A stretch of 5,193 nucleotides of DNA from CAUZJO01 sp963580245. Lineage in GTDB: Bacteria > Sumerlaeota > Sumerlaeia > MVZB01. The stretch covers positions 1 through 5,193 of the forward strand of contig CAUZJO010000212.1 in NCBI GenBank assembly GCA_963580245.1, in the 5' to 3' direction. This document shows positions 1 through 4,160 of the stretch, piece after piece (position 1 is the first letter of the stretch; each line of letters starts with the position of its first letter). Position numbers and translations under genes: made by a program. The notes under the pieces are model-generated. The model was not told the origin of the DNA. It worked only from the letters and a program-made list of their open reading frames with translations, and did not search any database.

Positions 1-473
1 CTTTCGATGATCCACCTCAAGTCATGAGAAGACAGTCCCTGGACCGCCCAATTGAAAAACCCCCAACGATCGTCGTTATTGAGCCTCACCGTGTAGACAA
101 ATGACTTCGGGACCCCGGCGTCCTCCTTGCCCCAGATTGGGGCGGCCGTATTGAAGTTGTCGATCGGTATCGTCGTCAGGTAGGAAATCGGCGACGTCAA
201 AAGGATCCCGATATTGTCATCGATGCCGACGTTTTGCTTGAGCAGGAAACCGACATAATTCCCGAGGTTGGGGTAATCAATATTATCGGTCTTGTAGGCG
301 GTGATGGCCAATCCCGTCGAACGCATGTCGGCCATCGTTCGGCTGATCTTTGACCGAGATTGCGCCTCCAGGAAGTTTGGAACGGCGATCGCCGCGAGGA
401 TGGCGATAATCGCCACCACGATAAGCAATTCGATCAACGTGAAACCGGCAAGACGTGTCAACGAACGGTTCAT
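1..473 (-). CDS. Prepilin-type (type IV pilin / type II pseudopilin-like) protein, 3' end outside window
   Basis: Structural subunit of a type IV pilus-like or type II secretion pseudopilus filament, expected to be processed by a prepilin peptidase at the inner membrane. The visible 157 residues start MNRSLTRLAGFTLIELL. They contain a short basic leader, cleavage after Gly10 (G/F), Glu at mature position 5, and one long hydrophobic N-terminal helix ending in AVPNFLEAQSRSK. A variable globular part follows, with the stretch LLTSPISYLTTIPID near residues 90-105. The ATG at 471-473 was chosen because a purine-rich AAGAAGAGAA lies just upstream and the leader then has the usual length. The gene runs off the left edge, so the C-terminus is unseen. 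It is a close paralogue of the next gene (674-1303), which suggests local duplication. A near-consensus sigma-70 promoter lies about 70 nt upstream, so it can be transcribed separately. Family assignment is secure; whether it builds a pilus or a secretion pseudopilus cannot be told here. Confidence 0.9.
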   Translation of the reverse strand, partial: MNRSLTRLAGFTLIELLIVVAIIAILAAIAVPNFLEAQSRSKISRTMADMRSTGLAITAYKTDNIDYPNLGNYVGFLLKQNVGIDDNIGILLTSPISYLTTIPIDNFNTAAPIWGKEDAGVPKSFVYTVRLNNDDRWGFFNWAVQGLSSHDLRWIIE

Positions 474-490
474 GGATTTCTCTTCTTAAT
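474..490 (-). promoter_or_regulatory. Ribosome binding site of the first pilin-like gene
   Basis: On the minus strand an AAGAAGAGAA purine tract precedes the ATG by about 5 nt. It is not a textbook AGGAGG but is GA-rich over ten bases, and it supports the ATG at 471-473 as the start. Confidence 0.5.
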
Positions 491-491
491 T

Positions 492-503
492 TCCCGCGCG
501 GGA
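492..503. repeat. Perfect 12-bp palindrome in the pilin leader
   Basis: TCCCGCGCGGGA is a perfect palindrome lying between the sigma-70 promoter (543-571) and the ribosome binding site of the first pilin-like gene. On the minus strand it falls in the untranslated leader about 20-30 nt before the ATG. It could be an operator for a dimeric regulator or a small RNA hairpin that affects translation. A chance GC-rich palindrome cannot be excluded. Confidence 0.4.
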
Positions 504-542
504 GAATTATGTGCAGCAAAATACGACTCACGATCAGGTTCG

Positions 543-571
543 ATCATATTGCGTCTAGTGTATTCTGTCAA
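543..571 (-). promoter_or_regulatory. Near-consensus sigma-70 promoter for the first pilin-like gene
   Basis: Reading the minus strand there is a perfect -35 TTGACA (566-571), a 17-nt spacer, and a -10 TATGAT (543-548) that matches TATAAT at five of six positions. The start of transcription would fall near 535, giving a leader of about 60 nt before the ATG at 473. This implies the first pilin-like gene is transcribed on its own, not only by read-through from its upstream paralogue. Confidence 0.75.
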
Positions 572-673
572 ACTCGCGTAGGCGCAAAAAAGTTTCGGGA
601 TTAAACACCAAGTCCGATGGAACCATTTCAATGCATACTCGCACGCCATGGTCCTCGGCAATCTTGCCATGCA

Positions 674-1303
674 CTACTTCAGGGGCGAGACCCAGCCCTC
701 GCTGGTCAGCACAAGTTGACCCTGGCTGAGCGTGCCGTTGGTCGGGTCGTAAATGAACCGGTTCGGGTTGCGCCGACCGCCGACATTTTGATCCCACCAG
801 GTCCTATCAGGACCGGCGCTTTCCATCGACCAATCAAGCGAGCTCGGGAACATGCCGCCCAAAATGCGCATTTCCCTGAACCAGGCATCGAACTGGGCAT
901 TGGCCATCCCCAGCTTTTTGATCGAAGCCACAACCGTGACCTGGAGATTCGATTTAAAACTTCCGGTAAATATGTAGGTGTTATAAATATCGATCGGAAT
1001 AGCCGTCATATATGAAATAGGGGTTGTCAATAGACGGCCGGCACCCGATCTTCCGCCCGTGCCATATTGCATCAGGTATCCGATAAATTGCACGCCGCTG
1101 GGGATCGGATATTCGTTATTGTCTACTGCATAAGATCCCATGGCGGTCGAAATCGATCTCATGTCGGCCATCGTGCTCGAGACCTTGGCTCGCGCCTGGG
1201 CCTCCAGGAAGTTCGGCACCGCGATCGCCGCCAGGATCGCGATGATCGCAACCACGATCAACAGCTCAATCAACGTGAAGGCAAGTCTGCGATTTCTGTT
1301 CAC
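674..1303 (-). CDS. Prepilin-type (type IV pilin / type II pseudopilin-like) protein, 209 aa
   Basis: Filament subunit of a type IV pilus-like or type II secretion system, anchored in the inner membrane before assembly. The protein has the class III leader RNRRLA/FTLIELL with Glu at mature position 5, then a long hydrophobic helix ending AVPNFLEAQARAK. A globular domain follows with LLTTPISYMTAIPID, then a C-terminal part containing ESAGPDRTWW and YDPTNGTLSQGQL. That C-terminal signature is common in pilin-like proteins of PVC-like and candidate phyla (from memory). GTG at 1301-1303 is preferred over the upstream TTG at 1321, because AAAGGGG sits 6 nt before the GTG and the leader then matches its neighbour (NRN versus NRS). 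The residue before the cleavage site is Ala, where Gly is usual, which may slow processing. It shares its N-terminal half with the gene at 1-473, in the same orientation and 200 nt upstream of it. Confidence 0.9.
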   Translation of the reverse strand: MNRNRRLAFTLIELLIVVAIIAILAAIAVPNFLEAQARAKVSSTMADMRSISTAMGSYAVDNNEYPIPSGVQFIGYLMQYGTGGRSGAGRLLTTPISYMTAIPIDIYNTYIFTGSFKSNLQVTVVASIKKLGMANAQFDAWFREMRILGGMFPSSLDWSMESAGPDRTWWDQNVGGRRNPNRFIYDPTNGTLSQGQLVLTSEGWVSPLK

Positions 1304-1317
1304 GGTAATCCCCTTTA
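1304..1317 (-). promoter_or_regulatory. Ribosome binding site deciding the GTG start
   Basis: AAAGGGG on the minus strand, followed by ATTACC and GTG, places a Shine-Dalgarno-like element 6 nt from the GTG at 1301-1303. The alternative in-frame TTG at 1319-1321 lies upstream of this element and has no comparable one of its own. Confidence 0.55.
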
Positions 1318-1350
1318 GCAAGTTTATACTTGACGGTAAACCTCGAAAGC

Positions 1351-1369
1351 CGATCTATTATTTAGATCG
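1351..1369. repeat. 6-bp inverted repeat in the leader of the second pilin-like gene
   Basis: CGATCT and AGATCG flank an AT-only 7-nt centre (ATTATTT). It lies 48-66 nt upstream of the GTG start. It could be an operator half-site pair, or could simply bracket an AT-rich promoter -10 region. There is a perfect TTGACA at 1393-1398 on the minus strand, but the hexamer 17 nt downstream (CATCCT) is a poor -10, so no promoter is called. Confidence 0.3.
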
Positions 1370-1418
1370 AGGATGGCCGTGCGTTCCCTCGATGTCAAGC
1401 CTGCTAAACGAGCTTTAA

Positions 1419-1440
1419 CCCGGACACATAGAGTTCCGGG
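1419..1440 (-). terminator. Possible weak terminator or leader hairpin
   Basis: CCCGGA and TCCGGG form a 6-bp GC-rich stem with a 10-nt loop. On the minus strand it sits 18 nt after the stop codon of the small lipoprotein-like ORF and is followed by TTAAAG, so there is only a weak T-tract. It could separate that ORF from the pilin-like gene. Confidence 0.3.
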
Positions 1441-1457
1441 AATCTAATCGTCGTCGC

Positions 1458-1580
1458 TCAGGAGGCTTGAGTGTCGTCTTGACACGTCTTCCGCCGACTC
1501 AAGATGCTGTCCGCCGCACAAGCCAGGAGCACGAAAACGGCTGCGCGGGTGATGCTGAGACCGGCCCTGAGACGGCGCAT
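1458..1580 (-). CDS. Small lipoprotein-like ORF, 40 aa (hypothetical)
   Basis: Not recognised as a known family. The ORF begins MRRLRAGLSITRAAVFVLL. It has a basic N-terminus, a hydrophobic core, and LLAC at residues 18-21, which resembles a signal peptidase II lipobox with Cys21 as the lipidated residue. A polar tail of about 19 residues follows, ending QDDTQAS. TGAGG lies about 10 nt before the ATG at 1578-1580 and would serve as a ribosome binding site. It is on the same strand as the two pilin-like genes and upstream of them, but a hairpin at 1419-1440 may separate them. It is short enough to be a chance ORF in GC-rich DNA; the combination of a ribosome binding site, signal-like segment and lipobox is the only support. 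Confidence 0.35.
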   Translation of the reverse strand: MRRLRAGLSITRAAVFVLLACAADSILSRRKTCQDDTQAS

Positions 1581-1744
1581 GATGGGTATCCTCACCGCCG
1601 AGCCTAACACAGTCGGTCCCAGTTACACGAGAACCGCGCCTCAAACGCCCATAAACGTCCGTAGCGGCCTTTTCCACCGTGCGCCTATGTCCAAAAGAGC
1701 CGACGGAATAAAAATCACGCGAGCCGGGACTCCGACTACCCCGC

Positions 1745-1772
1745 CACCCCTACCTTTTCGTGGGGAGGGGTG
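1745..1772. repeat. GC-rich hairpin, possible interspersed repeat element
   Basis: CACCCCTACC pairs with GGGAGGGGTG at nine of ten positions around an 8-nt loop containing TTTTCG. Short GC-rich intergenic hairpins of this type (C-rich arm, G-rich arm) are common as dispersed repeats in bacterial genomes. Whether this one is multicopy cannot be seen from one window. It lies in a gene-free stretch between the lipoprotein-like ORF and the tRNA fragment. Confidence 0.5.
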
Positions 1773-1863
1773 TGGGGGGCTCCGCCGCGAACAACTTCAC
1801 CCGACCGCCGGGCCGAGCCCGCGCAACCGCCGGCACACACCGACGCTGGCGGACGAAGAAAGG

Positions 1864-1890
1864 CCCCGGTGAGGGGGTCCTCAGCCGGGG
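1864..1890. repeat. Strong hairpin, 11 bp with one bulge
   Basis: CCCCGGTGAGG pairs with CCTCA plus CCGGGG around a GGGT loop, with a single bulged G at 1884. It is the most stable structure in the gap. On the minus strand it is followed by CCTTTCTT, so it could be a poor terminator. It could also be the second half of the dispersed-repeat unit that contains the hairpin at 1745-1772. Confidence 0.5.
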
Positions 1891-1892
1891 CG

Positions 1893-1959
1893 AGAATGTT
1901 TCCGGAATGTTTCCGGGAACGGGGTCGGAATCGAGCCGGAACGGGGGCGGAACGAAGGA
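1893..1959. repeat. Degenerate array of six 11-nt units (GGAA-led)
   Basis: Two adjacent copies of GAATGTTTCCG (1894-1904 and 1905-1915) are exact. They are followed by further GGAA-led units starting at 1916, 1927, 1938 and 1949: GGAACGGGGTC, GGAATCGAGCC, GGAACGGGGGC, GGAACGAAGGA. Unit starts are spaced 11, 12, 11, 11 and 11 nt, close to one helical turn, so all copies face the same side of the DNA. The array lies about 55 nt from the tRNA fragment. It may be a decayed tandem repeat or a set of phased protein-binding sites. Confidence 0.5.
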
Positions 1960-1984
1960 TTTAGGTCTTCACTCGAATCTTTAC

Positions 1985-2010
1985 AAAACCCTTGATTTTA
2001 TTGGGTGTTT
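1985..2010 (-). terminator. Terminator-like hairpin behind the tRNA fragment
   Basis: On the minus strand AAACACCC, an 11-nt AT-rich loop, and GGGTTTT form a stem (three G-C and about four A-T pairs with one bulge), with the 3' arm ending in a T-run. It starts 4 nt after the CCA of the tRNA fragment, where the terminator of an intact tRNA gene would be. It therefore supports both the orientation of the tRNA and the idea that this side is the original chromosome. Confidence 0.4.
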
Positions 2011-2013
2011 CAC

Positions 2014-2062
2014 TGGCTCCGGCGGTAGGAGTCGAACCTACAACAAACGGATTATAACTCCG
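2014..2062 (-). tRNA. tRNA 3' half (truncated); probable attachment-site remnant
   Basis: Read on the minus strand, in order: an anticodon-arm-like CGGA, 7-nt loop GTTATAA, TCCG; a 5-nt variable region; a perfect T-arm with stem GTAGG/CCTAC and loop TTCGACT; the acceptor 3' strand CGCCGGA; discriminator G; and encoded CCA. No D-arm or 5' acceptor strand (expected TCCGGCG) precedes it, and the cupin coding sequence occupies that place. If the loop is original, the anticodon would read UAU (Ile). However, G73, the GGAG end and TAATCCG fit tRNA-Asn better, so the loop may be partly element-derived and the identity is open. A lone tRNA 3' half is what tyrosine-recombinase elements leave at the end distal to the restored tRNA. 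The element then lies on the higher-coordinate side, which is where the primase genes are. Confidence 0.75.
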
Positions 2063-2408
2063 GTGCCTTGATCAGGTCCTCCATCGTGAACGGCGGAAAG
2101 GAAAAGACCATCATCCGCGTTCCCTTTCGGGCATCGCAGACCTTATGGATCTCGCCCGGCCTGATGGAGAGATGATCGCCCTGGTTCAGGGTGAGATAAT
2201 TGCCATCGATCTCCAGCTTGACCCACCCCTCGACGATGACGTAGAGCTCCGTCGTCACATGATGCAGGTGGCGGGGACACTGGCGAAGCTGCACCAGCGA
2301 AAGCCCCCAGGGGTGACCGTCCGCCGGGGTCAAGATCGACATGATCAACTCTTCATCGGTCTCCACCACATCTTTCACCCGGAAAACTTCTTTTAGATCG
2401 GTTGCCAT
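2052..2408 (-). CDS. Small single-domain cupin protein, 118 aa
   Basis: A single conserved beta-barrel cupin, probably metal-binding. Substrate and role are unknown; such proteins include sugar-binding, dioxygenase-like and regulatory members. Cupin motif 1 is seen as H47-x-H49-x4-E54-x6-G61 (HLHHVTTELYVIVEG), which supplies the usual two His and Glu metal ligands. Motif 2 is G77-D78...R83-P84-G85-x2-H88, with the fourth ligand His88. No signal peptide, so probably cytoplasmic. The ATG at 2406-2408 is chosen because AAGGAG lies 6 nt before it; an upstream in-frame TTG would include this element. The last codons, GAG TTA TAA, lie within the tRNA-derived segment, so the C-terminus was probably set by the recombination event. 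It is monocistronic and divergent from the replication module, and looks like cargo next to the element end. Confidence 0.85.
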   Translation of the reverse strand: MATDLKEVFRVKDVVETDEELIMSILTPADGHPWGLSLVQLRQCPRHLHHVTTELYVIVEGWVKLEIDGNYLTLNQGDHLSIRPGEIHKVCDARKGTRMMVFSFPPFTMEDLIKAPEL

Positions 2409-2422
2409 GGCTGTCTCCTTCA
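2409..2422 (-). promoter_or_regulatory. Ribosome binding site of the cupin gene
   Basis: GAAGGAGACAGCC precedes the ATG on the minus strand, a strong Shine-Dalgarno sequence at good spacing. It decides the start at 2408 over the longer TTG-initiated reading. Confidence 0.65.
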
Positions 2423-2457
2423 ACGCACGTCAAGTACTACTCGGAGCACTGAATAGT

Positions 2458-2471
2458 GGATAATAACTCCG
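2458..2471 (-). repeat. Second att-like copy of the tRNA anticodon-arm segment
   Basis: On the minus strand CGGAGTTATTATCC differs at one base from CGGAGTTATAATCC in the tRNA fragment (2049-2062), and both are in the same orientation. The two copies are 409 bp apart and bracket the cupin gene. No T-arm or acceptor sequence follows this second copy, so it is not a second tRNA fragment. It contains TATTAT, so it may instead serve as the -10 of the cupin promoter. A diverged att core from a second integration or tandem accretion is the alternative I favour slightly. Confidence 0.45.
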
Positions 2472-3076
2472 TGAAATTCCATGAATTGTTCCACATTTCA
2501 TGCCTACTCCGACATTTCCCATATGGCTGACTAAGCTGTGCAATTCATTGAATTCATTCTGAGTTAATAATCCCCTATAAGTGGGGCCAAATGCAAGGGC
2601 TTGAACCCGGAATACGACTTCCAACGGGCCTGTTAGCCCCTTCACGGGCCGAGAATCTCAGCATCTCTTGCAAGGAATCACCCCCTTCCACCAACCTCCA
2701 GACGCACCTTTCCCCTGTTCTTTCGGGGGTCCTGATTCTTTCATCATGCCGCTTATTCTAGCCGGTCCTGGGCAACAGTTGCAATTGGGAGATCTTGTCC
2801 GGAATGGATGTGAACAGATCTCTCGGGATCGCCACCTCGGCCATCTGAAATCGCCCGACGGAGGGTAGCTGATCACCGCCTCGCCCTCGCCGAGCTGGGG
2901 CAGGTCCACGGTCGGTCACTTGGCCTTGATGGTCTGGAACCGCCGGGCCGGTCCCGCGTCAAGGGGGCGGATGGTTCGGGGGATAACCGAAGCCGGCCAA
3001 GGGGACCGGATGCGCGTGTATCGGGGTTCGCCCGGAATCCGGCCCCGGTGCATCCGTCAAGCGCACAATTCGCCGT
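2472..3076. other. Gap without a convincing gene; short ORF remnants
   Basis: The first 150 bases are AT-rich compared with the flanks and contain an AATTC/GAATT inverted repeat at 2477-2489. The rest is GC-rich. Two short minus-strand ORFs have protein-like translations but no family I recognise. One, at 2916-3053 (45 codons), ends with PLDAGPARRFQTIKAK. The other, at 2758-2844 (28 codons), begins MAEVAIPRDLFTSI. Between them a GTG at 2907-2909 opens DLPQLGEGEAVISY in yet another frame. None has a clear ribosome binding site. They could be remnants of frameshifted genes lost from the element, or chance. No integrase motif was seen in any frame. Confidence 0.4.
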
Positions 3077-3330
3077 ATGATGTTGAAATTATTAAGGTTA
3101 GATGGTTTTAGGACGGGAACAAATTAGGTCTCAGCGTTTCGTGGCTTCAGAAGGCGAGGACGTTTGGCCTGGGGCCGCCGTTTCTCAAGATCGGCTCCCG
3201 CGTTCTCTATCGACGCCAGGCGCTGAATGAGTGGCTTACCGAGAAAGAGTGGGACCCCGAGACGTGTCGTGTCTTTGGGCGAGATCAGGATGTGCCCACC
3301 ACTGGCACAGCAGGGTCGAGCGGCTCATGA
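3077..3330 (+). pseudogene. AlpA/excisionase-like helix-turn-helix gene, frameshifted
   Basis: A small DNA-binding protein of the MerR/AlpA/excisionase-like winged-helix type, expected to regulate excision or transcription of a mobile element. The main frame reads LGLSVSWLQKARTFGLGP, then PFLKIGSRVLYRRQALNEWL, the typical recognition helix, wing and 'R..-x-W' ending of the family. A short polar tail follows and stops at TGA 3328-3330. This frame has no usable start: it is closed by TAG at 3109-3111 and has no ATG, GTG or TTG before the domain. A neighbouring frame from ATG 3077 gives MMLKLLRLDGFRTGT and stops at 3125-3127. One extra A in the AAA run at 3121-3123 would join the two into a protein of about 85 residues with the expected N-terminus. 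So either a 1-nt deletion has broken the gene or the assembly has an error. The stop overlaps the primase start (ATGA). Confidence 0.65.
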
Positions 3331-4160
3331 AAAGTGGTGTAAATGACCATTCCATCATGCGAAGCAAATTCGTCAACACTGATAGGATCAAAAGCAACAT
3401 TCAGATGGTCAAGGGCGACTTGGCCCAATGGCGCGTCAGCCGGACCTGCCCCTGCCCTGTTTGCGGCAAATCCGATTGGTGCCTCTCTGACCGCGAGAGC
3501 TGGGCACTCTGCCAGCGGGTGGAATCGCCTGACCGATGGGGTGAGGCCGGGTGGCTTCACCGCCTCACCGATCACCGCCGACGCATCAGGCCTACGGTTC
3601 GAGATGCGGCGATCATCACAGGACAAAAGACAACGGAAACCAGAACTTGCGACTGGACATCCAAGGGCGAACCGGTGGCCGTTTACTACTACAACGACGA
3701 GCATGGCAACCCCCTCTACCGTAAGGTCCGCTACGAAACGAAGAGCGGAAAGATCACGCCGTTTCAGCGATATGATGCCGCTCGCGATCTCTGGATCGGC
3801 GGTGCGGGCTGCATGGATGATGTGCGGCGCGTCATCTACCGGCCGCCTTCGGTCCTCGGCGCGCGACAGGTCTACATCGTTGAGGGCGAAAAGTGCGCCG
3901 ACCTGCTCTGGGACTTCGGAATCTGTGCCACCTGTAACGATAGTGGTGCGGAGCATTGGAAACCCGATTTCAACGAATTTCTTCGGGGCAAGGATTGCAT
4001 AGTCCTGCCCGACGCAGACGAACCCGGCCAACGTCATGCGGACCAGGTCGCACTCTCGCTGGTGGGTATCGCCCGCTCGATCAAGGTGGTGAAGTTGCCG
4101 GGGCTGGGGCCCAAACAGGACATCTACGACTGGCTGCTAGAGGATGGGGAATGCTTATGA
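3327..4160 (+). CDS. Primase-like protein with zinc finger and TOPRIM domain, 277 aa
   Basis: Likely makes primers for replication of the mobile element, or is the TOPRIM half of a primase-helicase pair. A cysteine cluster (C41, C43, C46, C52, C62, in CPCPVCGKSDWC...LCQR) resembles the CHC2-type zinc ribbon of DnaG and phage primases. A linker with the strand pair AVYYYNDEHGNPLYRKVRY follows. The TOPRIM core comes next: VYIVEGEKCAD (catalytic Glu186 in EGEK) and VLPDADEPGQ (D229-x-D231), ending KQDIYDWL. This layout is typical of phage, plasmid and satellite-element primases that lack their own helicase. The open frame extends upstream to GTG 3231, but that part overlaps the HTH gene and is not domain-like. 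ATG 3327 overlaps the HTH stop by four bases (ATGA), indicating coupled translation; ATG 3357 is an alternative. The 3' end likewise overlaps the next start. It is the only undamaged gene of the three. Confidence 0.85.
   Translation: MKSGVNDHSIMRSKFVNTDRIKSNIQMVKGDLAQWRVSRTCPCPVCGKSDWCLSDRESWALCQRVESPDRWGEAGWLHRLTDHRRRIRPTVRDAAIITGQKTTETRTCDWTSKGEPVAVYYYNDEHGNPLYRKVRYETKSGKITPFQRYDAARDLWIGGAGCMDDVRRVIYRPPSVLGARQVYIVEGEKCADLLWDFGICATCNDSGAEHWKPDFNEFLRGKDCIVLPDADEPGQRHADQVALSLVGIARSIKVVKLPGLGPKQDIYDWLLEDGECL

Larger units (their letters stand above)
1581..2013. other. Gene-free GC-rich intergenic stretch
   Basis: I see no credible gene here. The open frames on both strands have low-complexity Arg/Pro/Gly-rich translations, no good ribosome binding site, and no recognisable motif. 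The stretch holds the two hairpins, the 11-nt repeat array and, at its right end, the terminator-like hairpin of the tRNA fragment. It probably belongs to the chromosome side of the integration junction. Confidence 0.6.

Noticed and set aside
1370..1398. Promoter for the second pilin-like gene based on TTGACA at 1393-1398
   Set aside because: The -35 is perfect but the hexamer at 17 nt spacing is CATCCT; the AT-rich TAAATA further downstream is too far away.
1504..1872. Plus-strand open frame of 122 codons in the repeat-rich gap
   Set aside because: It reads straight through GC-rich hairpins, has an Arg/Pro-rich translation without motif, and lies opposite the lipoprotein-like ORF.
2561..2573. 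Third, inverted att-like copy (GAGTTAATAATCC)
   Set aside because: It needs an inserted base and is in an AT-rich stretch, so a chance resemblance is likely.
2585..2610. tRNA T-arm-like sequence (GGCTTGAACCCGG on the plus strand)
   Set aside because: The stem next to the TTCAAG-like loop does not pair beyond three bases, and no acceptor or anticodon arm is found around it.
3118..3127. Programmed -1 frameshift in the HTH gene
   Set aside because: The sequence A ACA AAT TAG does not match the X XXY YYZ slippery pattern, and such small regulators are not known to use frameshifting; an indel is simpler.
3231..3326. N-terminal extension of the primase starting from GTG 3231
   Set aside because: It overlaps the coding frame of the HTH gene and gives a non-domain-like sequence; ATG 3327 with the ATGA overlap is the better start.
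3343..4002. Plus-strand open frame of 219 codons overlapping the primase in another frame
   Set aside because: Ser/Arg/Thr-rich low-complexity translation typical of an out-of-frame shadow; the primase frame has the motifs.
3285..4037. Long minus-strand open frame of 250 codons opposite the primase gene
   Set aside because: It is antisense to a gene with clear zinc-finger and TOPRIM motifs; its translation has no recognisable domain and is explained by GC-rich third positions of the real gene.
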